Below are positions 27,677 through 36,798 of a stretch of DNA of 64,000 nt, one piece after another. The notes under the pieces are model-generated. The model saw only the letters and a list, made by a program, of their open reading frames with translations. It searched no databases and was not told where the DNA came from. Source of the DNA: Planctomycetota bacterium (GTDB taxonomy: Bacteria > Planctomycetota > SZUA-567 > H5-PLA8); assembly GCA_023150555.1 (NCBI GenBank), contig JAKLKQ010000032.1, forward strand, positions 1-64,000, read 5' to 3'. Each line of letters opens with the position of its first letter. Position 1 is the stretch's first letter. The translations under genes and the position numbers were made by a program.

Positions 27677-29305
27677 CTATTTTCCGGTCGTCTTGCGCAC
27701 CCAGAACTCGTAGAGCACCGCCGAACCCTGGCCCGGCCCAAAGCCTTTGCGAGGTGGAATGCCCATCGTCATGCCCTGAGCCGGCACGAAATAGAGCGTC
27801 GTTTCCAGCGTGTAGGCATTCTGTTGGAGATCGGCGAGGCGAGCCTCCAGCCACGTATCCATGCCTTGTTTGCGGATCATCGAGTACGATGTGTGCACAA
27901 AGACCAGGTACTTCGGCCTGGTTTCCTCGATCTGCGCCCAAACCCGCTCTTGGAACTCGCGCTCGCGCTGGATGGCGCCGGTCAGCGGGTAGGCGTTAAC
28001 GTACGGGTTGGCGTTGCGGCGCTGCGCCAGAAGCGGGATCTGCGGCTCGCTGCCGTAGATGAACATCCATTCGTCTTCGGCCATGTGCTCGCGCAGGTAG
28101 TCCGCGGCCATCGCGGAGCCCTCAAAGCCCTGCGCGCCGAGGAGGTTCAGGGAGATGTGGACGGGATTCGGGCGCCAGTAGTACCAGGGGCTCCAGTAGG
28201 CCGGCAGCAGCGCGGCCATGCCCACGACCCAGACCGCGAACGTGCGCGCGCGCAGGCGCGACCCTCCGGCGGCGTGTTCCTGGAGCTTGTCGATCGCGTA
28301 GCCCGCGCCCAGCGCCAGGGCGGGGCAGAGGATCGCGAAGTAATGCGCGTAGAAGTAGCCCGACTGCACGGTACTCAGCGCCGAGAGCAGCAGCAGCGCG
28401 CTCAAGGTGCCCGCGTACCGAAAGCCCTTGCGTACCGACCAGGCCAGTCCGAAGAGCGTCAGCGCCAGGATAAAGCCGTGATCGTAGAGCAGTTGCCGTC
28501 CCACCAGGATGAGGCGCTGTCCGGCGATCGACCAGCCGGCCGCTCCGTAAGCAATGCTGTGCGTGAACGACCAGTAGAAGAACTCGCCGAAGTTCCCCGC
28601 GATCGCGAAGCCCGCGCAGACCAGGGCGCTTAAGCCTACGCCGCCGAGGATCCACCACGCGAAGCCTAGCAGTGCGGGCTTCACCCGCGCGGCTCCCGGC
28701 GGACCGGCCAGCAGCAGCGGCACGCACAACAGCGGCAGCGCCGCGGGCTGCTTGATCCAGCACGCCGCAGCGCCGCAGGCCCCCGCGGCCAGCAGCAGCA
28801 GGACGCGACGGCGACCGTCGGCAGGCCTTGCGGCCAACACTAGCCTCATGCTCGCAACCAGCGGCAGCAGCAAGAGCAGTTCCGTGCTGGCCGACGGTCC
28901 TTGCACCGACGGCGTGGCGCTGGCCAACGCGTAGACGAAGGCGGCGTACAGCCCCGCGCGCCGGCCGCTCAGCACGCGCGCGACGGCGGCGACCAGCAGC
29001 AGCGCCACGAAGTTCCAGAGGTGAGGGAAGATGTGGATGCCGCGCGGCGTCGCGGGAAAGATGCTCAGCGCCAGCGCGTAGAGGTAGAAGACGCCGGGGG
29101 GCTTGTGGTCGCACAGGTCGCGGTACGGCAGCTGGCCTTCCAGGATCGAGCGGCCGATCAGGCCGAAGGCGCCCTCGTCGCGGTCCAGCGGCACGTCCAG
29201 CAGCGGAATGCGGATCCAGGCGTACAGCGCGGCGATGGCCAGCCACGGCAGCCAGCGCCCAACGGCGGAGCGTTCGTCGCGAAGTCCCTGCGCGGCCTCG
29301 CTCAT
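27677..29305 (-). CDS. ArnT/PMT-like membrane glycosyltransferase
   Basis: RIPLLDVPLDRDEGAFGLIGRSILEGQLPYRDLCDHKPPGVFYLYALALSIF and many TM helices. Confidence 0.88.
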   Translation of the reverse strand: MSEAAQGLRDERSAVGRWLPWLAIAALYAWIRIPLLDVPLDRDEGAFGLIGRSILEGQLPYRDLCDHKPPGVFYLYALALSIFPATPRGIHIFPHLWNFVALLLVAAVARVLSGRRAGLYAAFVYALASATPSVQGPSASTELLLLLPLVASMRLVLAARPADGRRRVLLLLAAGACGAAACWIKQPAALPLLCVPLLLAGPPGAARVKPALLGFAWWILGGVGLSALVCAGFAIAGNFGEFFYWSFTHSIAYGAAGWSIAGQRLILVGRQLLYDHGFILALTLFGLAWSVRKGFRYAGTLSALLLLSALSTVQSGYFYAHYFAILCPALALGAGYAIDKLQEHAAGGSRLRARTFAVWVVGMAALLPAYWSPWYYWRPNPVHISLNLLGAQGFEGSAMAADYLREHMAEDEWMFIYGSEPQIPLLAQRRNANPYVNAYPLTGAIQREREFQERVWAQIEETRPKYLVFVHTSYSMIRKQGMDTWLEARLADLQQNAYTLETTLYFVPAQGMTMGIPPRKGFGPGQGSAVLYEFWVRKTTGK

Positions 29306-29919
29306 TTCTGCAGGGCGTCGATGTGCGTGCGGCCGAAGCGCGCCAAGCAGGCCGCCCCGTTGTTGACGTAGTGGCGGTAGGTCGCAGCCAGGCGTTCGCG
29401 CTGGCGCGCGTCGAGTTCCTTCACCTGCTTGGCGGGGCAGCCGACCCACAGCGTGTGCGGCGGGACCTGCGTGCCTTCCAGCACCAGCGCGCCGGCGGCG
29501 ACCAGGGCGCCTTCGCCGACGACGCAGCGGCTGAGCACCGTCGCCCCGATGGCGATCAGCGCGCCGTCGCCGATGGTGCTGCCGTGTACGATGGCCTTGT
29601 GGCCCAGCGTAACGCGGTTGCCGAGGACGCAGGGGTAGCCGCGGTCGACGTGCAGGATGCTGCCGTCCTGCACGTTGGTCTCTTCGCCGACTTCGATGTA
29701 CTCGTCGTCGCCGCGCAGCACGCAAGCGTGCCAGACGCTGCTGCGGGCCTTGAGTTTAACGCGGCCCCAGAGGACCGCGTCGGGCGCGACCCAGGCGCTG
29801 GAGTCGATGATGGGCCGCGTGTTGATGGCCGCCCAGTCGAAATGCTCATCGGGGTAGGGGACTTGCGGGAGCGGCGGGGGCTTCACGCCCCGCCATTCCG
29901 GAGGAAGTTCATTCTTCAT
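29302..29919 (-). CDS. Gamma-carbonic-anhydrase-like / hexapeptide-repeat protein
   Basis: Left-handed beta-helix repeats: VLWGRVKLKARSSVWHACVLRGDDEYIEVGEETNVQDGSILHVDRGYPCVLGNRVTLGHKAIVHGSTIGDGALIAIGATVLSRCVVG. Confidence 0.92.
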   Translation of the reverse strand: MKNELPPEWRGVKPPPLPQVPYPDEHFDWAAINTRPIIDSSAWVAPDAVLWGRVKLKARSSVWHACVLRGDDEYIEVGEETNVQDGSILHVDRGYPCVLGNRVTLGHKAIVHGSTIGDGALIAIGATVLSRCVVGEGALVAAGALVLEGTQVPPHTLWVGCPAKQVKELDARQRERLAATYRHYVNNGAACLARFGRTHIDALQK

Positions 29920-29976
29920 CGTGGGAGCATTGTGCGCGCCCACCGCATTATTGCAACCGTTAGAAAAGTTCGCTGC

Positions 29977-31638
29977 TCAGCGCTTCCACTTGGTGGAGCT
30001 GATGTCGCTGCGCTTGAGTTCGACCGAGGTGAAGAACGTTAAGTCGCCGTCTACGGCCGGAATGAAGATGGTGATATCCAGGTTATCCTCCGTGAGCGTG
30101 CCTCCGGCCGGGTCGATGCCCACTCCGGTCAACTCGTTGGTCGCGAGCTGGAACTTGCCCTTCAGGTTGCTGATCGTGAACTTGGAGAGTTCCGGCACCG
30201 CGCCCTTGACCAGCGTGATGGTGGTATCCACCCCTGTGCCGGTGACGATGAAGTCCGTGGAAGGGCTGAGAACAATCTTGGTCGCGCCGCCGATGGTGAC
30301 CTCGATATCGCCGATCCCGTCGGGCTCGATGTTCGTCCCCAGGTCGCCGGCGATGACGCCGCTGGCGCTGATCTTGTGGCCGCCGGTGTCGGGGTTCTCG
30401 ACACCCGAGGTCTTCAGCGAGACGAAGGTGCCGGTGGCCGTGGCGTTCTTGCCGAAGGTGAAGCTGGCCTTGGCGCCCTTGCCCTTGGCGGACGTGTAGA
30501 GCGCATCCATCTGGGCGATGCAGTCGTCGTTGTCCACCGTGACGGTGCCCAGCACTACCTGTATGGCGATGGGCAGCGTTTTTTCCTCGGTCTGGTCGAC
30601 GACGCCCAGGAATCCGCGCAGGTCCAGGAGGCTGCCGGCGATCGAGTAAGTGCCTTTTGCGGCATTGAATGCGATCTTGAAACTGGGCGAGGAGCCCGCA
30701 GGCGACGCGAACTTGCCCTTTTCATCCAGCGTCGCACCGGTGGCGACGTTCTGGCCGTTGATGAATAGGGCCACGTCCAGGCCCGTAAGGTCGGCGGGGA
30801 ATCCGGCCGGGTTCCAGACGCCCGAGATCTTGAACTTGTCGGCGTCCACGCCGCCGGCGTGCTTCGACCAGCTGATCCCGAACTGGGCCTTCTTGACGTA
30901 CATGCGCCCGTCGCCGGTGGTTCCGCTGCTGACCAGGATGGGCAGGAAGACGGTTTCGCTGGTCAGCGGAAGATCGTCCTTCACGGTCAGGCTGGAAATG
31001 TACAGTCCGTCGGCGCCATAGGAATGCGAGGTATTGTTGGTCCACCCGGTGTCGGAAGTAGCTCCGTCGCCAAATTTCCAGATAAAGTGGTCGAGGGTCG
31101 CGCCGTCTCCGAGGGTAGATCCGCTGCCGTCGAAGTTGACGGTGACGCCCGTGCCGACCGTCGTGTCATCGGCGGTAATGACCGCGACGGGCGCGTCGGG
31201 CAGCTTGCCGTTGTTGGAGATCGAAATCACGACGGTGGCGACGTTTGAATCGTTCGTGCTGTCGTTGGCCTTGTAAGTAAACGTGGTGATGTAGGTTGTG
31301 TTGTCACTGGGCGTGAAGTCGAAGGAACCGTCCGAAAAGAAGTTCAAGGTGCCTTTGGTATCGGCAGGCGAGGCGCTGACGAGTATTGCAGTGAGCGAGT
31401 CGTCCTGCGGATCGGTGTCGTTGGCCAACACGCCGTTGGCCGCGTCGACCGTCAGGGTCTTGTTCCTCTGCCCTCCGTACACATCGTCGTTTGCCGTGGG
31501 TGAAACTGGAGCTCTCGGCCTCGCGTCCGCCGCGTGAAGCGCAACCGGTGCGGCCAGGACCACCGCCAAAATCGCAAGAAGCCGGAAGTGGAGGTTGGCC
31601 AAACGGGCTACCGCGCCCAGTTTGTGCTCAGGTGTCAT
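29977..31638 (-). CDS. Secreted protein with Ig/cadherin-like and PKD domains and a C-terminal module shared with 38956-42009
   Basis: Signal peptide; ANDDVYGGQRNKTLTVDAANGVLANDTDPQDDSLTA; HFIWKFGDGATSDTGWTNNTSHSYGADGLY (PKD); ends VELKRSDISSTKWKR. Confidence 0.85.
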   Translation of the reverse strand: MTPEHKLGAVARLANLHFRLLAILAVVLAAPVALHAADARPRAPVSPTANDDVYGGQRNKTLTVDAANGVLANDTDPQDDSLTAILVSASPADTKGTLNFFSDGSFDFTPSDNTTYITTFTYKANDSTNDSNVATVVISISNNGKLPDAPVAVITADDTTVGTGVTVNFDGSGSTLGDGATLDHFIWKFGDGATSDTGWTNNTSHSYGADGLYISSLTVKDDLPLTSETVFLPILVSSGTTGDGRMYVKKAQFGISWSKHAGGVDADKFKISGVWNPAGFPADLTGLDVALFINGQNVATGATLDEKGKFASPAGSSPSFKIAFNAAKGTYSIAGSLLDLRGFLGVVDQTEEKTLPIAIQVVLGTVTVDNDDCIAQMDALYTSAKGKGAKASFTFGKNATATGTFVSLKTSGVENPDTGGHKISASGVIAGDLGTNIEPDGIGDIEVTIGGATKIVLSPSTDFIVTGTGVDTTITLVKGAVPELSKFTISNLKGKFQLATNELTGVGIDPAGGTLTEDNLDITIFIPAVDGDLTFFTSVELKRSDISSTKWKR

Positions 31639-31762
31639 GCCCTATCTCCTTGCTGGGTACAATGTTATACCAATCGCGAGCGCGCGATCGAAGGCAACTA
31701 TTTATATGTAAACGAGTTACGGGAAAATGCGTTGGGCAAAAAGCGCACCGTTTGGCGCTCTT

Positions 31763-32419
31763 TTAGTGCGGGTCGCGGCCTTCCATCTTGGGTCCGCGGG
31801 CCAGGGCCAGGCGCCCGGTGCGCGCCATCTCGATGATGCCGAAGGGGCGCATCAGTTCGAGGAACGCGTCGATCTTCTGCTCGGGCCCGACGAGTTCGAC
31901 CATCAGGTCCTTGAGGCCGATGTCGACGATCTTGCCTTCAAAGACCTCGACGATTGCGAAGATCTCCTGGCGGCTGCCGGCGGGCGTGTGGACCTTCACC
32001 AGCGCGAGGTCGCGCTCGACGTGGTCCTTCCCGGTGAAGTCGAGCACCTTTATGACGTTGACGAACTTGGAGAGCGCCTTTTTCAGCGCGTCGACGATGG
32101 CCTCGGGCGCGCTGACGGTGATGGTCAGGCGGCTGAACTTGGACTCCTCGGTCTCGGCGACGCTCAGGGACTCGATGTTGTACCCGCGCGCGGCGAATAG
32201 GTTGGCGACCTGTGCCAGCAGGCCCGGCACGTTCTTGACCCACAGGCTGATGACGTGGCGGTTGACGCGCTGGCCCGAGAGGACTTCCTTGCGGGACAGG
32301 GGCGTGGGGCCCGCGCCGGACTCCGGCGTAAGCGTGTAGCCGGCGATCCCCGACGGCAGCCCGCCGTCGACGGCGTCCGCGGGCAAGCCGGGAGTGCTTC
32401 GGGGTTGGGCCTTGGCCAT
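31763..32419 (-). CDS. ilvN: Acetolactate synthase small subunit, with about 50-aa N-terminal extension
   Basis: RHVISLWVKNVPGLLAQVANLFAARGYNIESLSVAETEESKFSRLTITV...EIFAIVEVFEGKIVDIGLKDLMVELVGPEQKIDAFLELMRPFGIIEMARTGRLAL. Confidence 0.95.
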   Translation of the reverse strand: MAKAQPRSTPGLPADAVDGGLPSGIAGYTLTPESGAGPTPLSRKEVLSGQRVNRHVISLWVKNVPGLLAQVANLFAARGYNIESLSVAETEESKFSRLTITVSAPEAIVDALKKALSKFVNVIKVLDFTGKDHVERDLALVKVHTPAGSRQEIFAIVEVFEGKIVDIGLKDLMVELVGPEQKIDAFLELMRPFGIIEMARTGRLALARGPKMEGRDPH

Positions 32420-32446
32420 GGTCGGGCTCCCTGGTTCTCGATGCTT

Positions 32447-33643
32447 TTAGCGCTTCTTCTTCGCGGCCTTCTTGGCCTTCTTCTTGCGCGTCTGGGCGGC
32501 GGCCTTGCGCGGCGCCTGCTTGCGGCCCTTGCGGGCGGGCGTGCTCTTCTTCGCTGTGGCACTGCCCTTCGCCGCCGCCTTCGGATTCTTGGCGCCGGGC
32601 TGCCGTTCGGGGCGCAGTTCGCGAACGATCTTGCCGATCTGCCACATTTCGTCGGCATCGACGGCGGCCAGTTCCTTCTGCAACTGTTGGTGGTAATCGG
32701 GGCGGCTGTTGGCGTCCAGGACGCGCGCGGTCTCTTCGCCCTGCTTGACCTTGCGGTAGAGTTCCTCGAAGACGGGCTTGCTGGCCTCCTCGAACTTCTT
32801 GAACCAGTCCAGGGCGCCGCGCTGGGCGGTGGTGGAGCAGTTGGCGTACATCCAGTCCATGCCCTTCTCGGCGATGAGCGGGTAGAGGCTCTGCGTGGCT
32901 TCCTCGACGGTCTCGTTGAAGGCTTCGCTGGGGCTGTGCCCGTGTGCGCGCAGGACCTCGTACTGCGCCCGCCACAGGCCGTAAATGGCGCCCATCAGCA
33001 CGCCGCGTTCGCCGGTGAGGTCGCTCAGCACTTCCTTCTCGAAGGTGGTCTCGAAGAGGAACCCGCTGCCGATGGCGATGCCCAGGGCCAGGCAGCGTTC
33101 GCGCGCGCGGCCGGTGAAGTCCTGGTGCACGGCGAAGCTGCCGTTGATGCCGCGGCCTTCCAGGAACAGGCGGCGGACGGTGGTGCCGCTGCCCTTGGGC
33201 GCGACCAGGATCACGTCGACGTTGCGCGGCGGAACCACGCCGGTCTGTTCGCTGAAGACGATGGAGAAGCCGTGTGAAAAGTACAGCGCGGCGCCTTCCT
33301 GCAGGTTCGCCTTGATCACGGGCCAGCTGGCCTTCTGGCCGGCGTCGGAAAGCAGGTACTGGACGACGGTGGCGCGGCGCACGGCCTCGCCGAGGTCGTC
33401 GAAGAGCGTCACGCCGGGCTCCCAGCCGTCCTGCTTCGCCAGGTCGTAGCTCTTGCCCTTGCGCACGGCGACGATGACCTTGACGCCGTTGTCGCGCAGG
33501 TTCAGCGACTGCCCGCGCCCCTGCACGCCGTAGCCGATGATGGCGACGGTTTCGCGGCCGAGGATCTCCTTGAGCTTCTTCGGCGGGAAGTCGGTGCGCT
33601 CGACGACGGTCTCGGTGACGTTGCCGACGGTAAACGTTTTCAT
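32447..33643 (-). CDS. ilvC: Ketol-acid reductoisomerase (fungal/plant-like form) with Lys/Ala/Arg-rich C-terminal tail
   Basis: VAIIGYGVQGRGQSLNLRDNGVKVIVAVRKG; VILVAPKGSGTTVRRLFLEGRGINGSFAVHQD; GHSPSEAFNETVEEATQSLYPLIAEKGMDWMYANCSTTAQRGALDW; tail ...AAAKGSATAKKSTPARKGRKQAPRKAAAQTRKKKAKKAAKKKR*. Confidence 0.97.
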   Translation of the reverse strand: MKTFTVGNVTETVVERTDFPPKKLKEILGRETVAIIGYGVQGRGQSLNLRDNGVKVIVAVRKGKSYDLAKQDGWEPGVTLFDDLGEAVRRATVVQYLLSDAGQKASWPVIKANLQEGAALYFSHGFSIVFSEQTGVVPPRNVDVILVAPKGSGTTVRRLFLEGRGINGSFAVHQDFTGRARERCLALGIAIGSGFLFETTFEKEVLSDLTGERGVLMGAIYGLWRAQYEVLRAHGHSPSEAFNETVEEATQSLYPLIAEKGMDWMYANCSTTAQRGALDWFKKFEEASKPVFEELYRKVKQGEETARVLDANSRPDYHQQLQKELAAVDADEMWQIGKIVRELRPERQPGAKNPKAAAKGSATAKKSTPARKGRKQAPRKAAAQTRKKKAKKAAKKKR

Positions 33644-33668
33644 CTCTTCTCCTTTGGGGGGACCGGGA

Positions 33669-35363
33669 TCAGATGAGCTCCGGTTCCTTTGGATAGTGCA
33701 CGATCTCATCCAGGCCGGCGCCGGCGGGCACCATCGGGTACACGTTCTCGGCGTGGGCGCAGTGGAAATCTATGATGACGGGCGCGTCCTTGAGTTTGCG
33801 GGCCTGTTCGAGCGTCTTGTCGACGTCCCCGCGCTTCTTGCAGGTCAGGCCGTGGCAGCCGAAGGCCTCGGCGACCTTCGCGAAGTCGGGGTTGTCGCTC
33901 AGGTCCACTTCGCTGTAGTGCTTGTCGTAGAACATCTCCTGCCACTGGCGCACCATGCCCAGATGGAAGTTGTTCATGATCGCGATCTTGACGGGCGTCT
34001 TTAGCCGGCGGCCGGTGACCAGTTCCTGAATGTTCATGATGATGCTGCCGTCGCCGCTGATGCACCAGACCTCGGCGTCGGGGCAGGCCACCTGCGCGCC
34101 GATGGCCGCGGGCATCCCGAAGCCCATGGTGCCCAGCCCGCCGCTGGTGAGGAAGTGCCGGGGCTCGACGAAGGTGTAGAACTGCGCGGCCCACATCTGG
34201 TGCTGGCCGACGTCGGTGGTGACGATGGCGCGGCCCTTGGTCATGTGGCAGATGCGGTCGATGACGTACTGCGCCTGCAGGCCCTTTTCCGGGTAGCGCA
34301 GCGGGTGCTCGCGCTTCATCTTCTGCAGCGTGTTGTGCCAGTCCTCGCGCGGCTTGGCCTTGAGGTACTTGAACAGGAGCTTCAGGCTCTGCCGCACGTC
34401 GCCCTGCACGGGGAACTCGGTCTTCACGTTCTTGCCGATGCAGGTGGGGTCGATGTCGAAATGGACCTTGCGGCTGCGCGTGGCGAACTTGTCCAGGCGG
34501 CCGGTGATGCGGTCGTCGAAGCGCGCGCCGACGCTGACCAGCAGGTCGCAGTTGTCCACCGCGTAGTTCGCGTAGCTGGTGCCGTGCATGCCCAGCATGC
34601 CCAGCGAGAGCACATGGTTGCCGGGGAACGCGCCCAGCGCCATGACCGTGGTCGTGACCGGCACGTTGGCGCGTTCGGCGCTCGCGCGCAGTTCGCGGTA
34701 CGCGCCCGAGATCACGCAGCCGCCGCCGACGTAGAAGAGCGGGCGCTCGGCTTCGTTGATCGCCTGCGCGGCGGCCTCGACCTGCGCCTCCTGGCGCGGC
34801 AGGGGCTCGTCCAGCGGCGGGCGGTAGCCCGGCAGGTCCATGGGCACGTCGAGCGGCCCTTCGTACTGCGCTTCCTGGATGTCCTTCGGGATGTCGATCA
34901 GCACCGGGCCGGGGCGGCCGGTCATGGCGATGAAGATCGCCTCCTTGATCACTCGCGGCAGGTCGCGCACGTCCTTGACCAGGTAGTTGTGTTTGGTGAT
35001 GGGGCGGGTGACGCCGGTGACGTCGGCCTCCTGGAAGGCGTCGTTGCCGATGAGGTGCGACTTCACCTGCCCGGTGATCGCCAGCATGGGGATGGAATCC
35101 ATGTAGGCGGTGGCGAGGCCGGTGACGAGGTTCGTGGCGCCGGGGCCGCTGGTGGCCATGCAGACGCCCAGCCGGCCGCTCGAACGGTAGTACCCGTCAG
35201 CCATGTGAGCGGCGCCTTGTTCGTGGCGCGAGAGGATGTGCCGGATCTCGGGAAAGCTGTAGAGTTCATCGTAGATCGGAATCGTCGCGCCGCCGGGATA
35301 TCCGAAGATGTGCTCGACGCCGTGCCTGCGCAGGCAGGTGAGCAGAAGGCGTGCGCCGTTCAT
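33669..35363 (-). CDS. ilvB: Acetolactate synthase large subunit (start uncertain: 35363 ATG, 35387/35390 GTG or 35438/35444 ATG)
   Basis: MNGARLLLTCLRRHGVEHIFGYPGGATIPIYDEL; HEQGAAHMADGYYRSSGRLGVCMATSGPGATNLVTG; GDGSIIMNIQEL. Confidence 0.95.
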   Translation of the reverse strand: MNGARLLLTCLRRHGVEHIFGYPGGATIPIYDELYSFPEIRHILSRHEQGAAHMADGYYRSSGRLGVCMATSGPGATNLVTGLATAYMDSIPMLAITGQVKSHLIGNDAFQEADVTGVTRPITKHNYLVKDVRDLPRVIKEAIFIAMTGRPGPVLIDIPKDIQEAQYEGPLDVPMDLPGYRPPLDEPLPRQEAQVEAAAQAINEAERPLFYVGGGCVISGAYRELRASAERANVPVTTTVMALGAFPGNHVLSLGMLGMHGTSYANYAVDNCDLLVSVGARFDDRITGRLDKFATRSRKVHFDIDPTCIGKNVKTEFPVQGDVRQSLKLLFKYLKAKPREDWHNTLQKMKREHPLRYPEKGLQAQYVIDRICHMTKGRAIVTTDVGQHQMWAAQFYTFVEPRHFLTSGGLGTMGFGMPAAIGAQVACPDAEVWCISGDGSIIMNIQELVTGRRLKTPVKIAIMNNFHLGMVRQWQEMFYDKHYSEVDLSDNPDFAKVAEAFGCHGLTCKKRGDVDKTLEQARKLKDAPVIIDFHCAHAENVYPMVPAGAGLDEIVHYPKEPELI

Positions 35364-35486
35364 TTTGACGTGCGGGTTGCGGGCCACCACGGGTTTCCCC
35401 CCGAAAAGAAAGGTCCCGGCGCGTGACGCCGGGGCCATGGGCACTGCTTCAGATCGAAAACGATGCTAGCGAAGGCATCTTCAAAA

Positions 35487-35524
35487 TGCAAGTATATCGA
35501 TTTTAAATTTTAAAATCACTTGCA
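35487..35524. repeat. AT-rich nested inverted repeat upstream of ilvB
   Basis: TGCAAGT-atatc-GATTTTAA-att-TTAAAATC-ACTTGCA. Confidence 0.85.
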
Positions 35525-35620
35525 TATATCGAAAACATCCTAATTTTAAAATATATGCGTCCAATATGAACGCGCAAGTCGTTTGCTTCGTGGACTCTTC
35601 GCGATCGAAAAGACGGCCTG

Positions 35621-36565
35621 CTAGTGCTGCTCGGCGAGGTACCGCTCCATCTCCAGCGCGGCCTTGCAGCCCATCCCGGCAGCCGTCACGGCCTGGCGGT
35701 AGCGGCGGTCGTGGCAATCGCCGGCGGCGAAAAGCCCCGGGACGTTGGTGCACTGGCGCTCGTCGGCCTTGATGTAGCCGTCCTCGTCGAGGTCCACCAG
35801 ACCCTTGAGCACGCCGGTGGTGGGGATGTGTCCGATGGCGGAGAAGACGCCCTTGATCTCGAGTTTCTTAGTCTTGCCGTCCTGGGTGCTTTTCAGGCGC
35901 ACACCGGTGACTTTCTTGCCGTCGCCCAGGATCTCGTCGACGACCTGGTTCAGTTCCCACCTGATATTCTTGCGGCCGCGGGCGCGTTCGACCATGACCT
36001 TGCTCGCGCGCAGACCCTCGCGGCGGTGCACGATGGTGACTTCCTTGCAGAGGTTCGACAGGTAGATGGCTTCCTCCATCGCGCTGTCGCCGCCGCCGAC
36101 GACGATCACGGGCATGTTGCGGTAGAAGTTCCCGTCGCAGACCGCGCAGTAGGTCACGCCGCTGCCCTTGGGCGGCTGGTATTCCAGTTCGCCGGGCGCC
36201 TGCATGAAGCGCGGCGCGGCGCCGGTGGCGAAGATGATCGTGCGGCTCTTCAGGACCTTCCCGCCGCCGATTGTGACGGCGAAGTTCTTGCCGTCGCGTT
36301 CGATCTTCTCGGCACTCTCCCATTCAAGCTCGGCGCCGCAGCACTTGGCCTGCTCGATCATCGCGTCCATCAGCTTGGGGCCCAGGATGCCTTCGGCGAA
36401 GCCCGGGAAGTTCTCGACCTCGCTGGTCTTGGTCAGTTGGCCGCCGGGCGTGGTGCCGGCGAGCACCAGCGGTTCCAGGCGCGCGCGGGCCGCGTAGATG
36501 GCGGCGGTGAGCCCGGCGGGGCCCGAGCCGATGATGATCGTGTTTCGCAAGGCGTTATCGGACAT
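35621..36565 (-). CDS. trxB: Thioredoxin reductase
   Basis: IIIGSGPAGLTAAIYAARARLEPLVLAG; TYCAVCDGNFYRNMPVIVVGGGDSAMEEAIYL; LFAAGDCHDRRYRQAVTAAGMGCKAALE. Confidence 0.97.
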   Translation of the reverse strand: MSDNALRNTIIIGSGPAGLTAAIYAARARLEPLVLAGTTPGGQLTKTSEVENFPGFAEGILGPKLMDAMIEQAKCCGAELEWESAEKIERDGKNFAVTIGGGKVLKSRTIIFATGAAPRFMQAPGELEYQPPKGSGVTYCAVCDGNFYRNMPVIVVGGGDSAMEEAIYLSNLCKEVTIVHRREGLRASKVMVERARGRKNIRWELNQVVDEILGDGKKVTGVRLKSTQDGKTKKLEIKGVFSAIGHIPTTGVLKGLVDLDEDGYIKADERQCTNVPGLFAAGDCHDRRYRQAVTAAGMGCKAALEMERYLAEQH

Positions 36566-36798
36566 GGGTTCGGATCTCCGTGGTCGAGCGAGGCGTTGGC
36601 CGTACGGCCGCCCTCGTCTTTACAGGGTAGGGCGCGTGGCGGCAAGCGAAGGGTGACCCCACCAGGACCGTGCGGGTATTTTGAGGGTGGCGGCGGGCGA
36701 GTTTGGAGCTATTCTTTATAGTGCAATTGCCTCTTTGGTGTGCCGTGCCGGCTTCGCGGCATGCCGCGAAGGAAACCGTTGGCTGCGAGGACCTCCAC

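Noticed and set aside
35438-35444. ATG 35438/35444 as ilvB start
   Set aside because: Not firmly excluded; would place a terminator-like hairpin inside the CDS, and the family N-terminus fits ATG 35363 better
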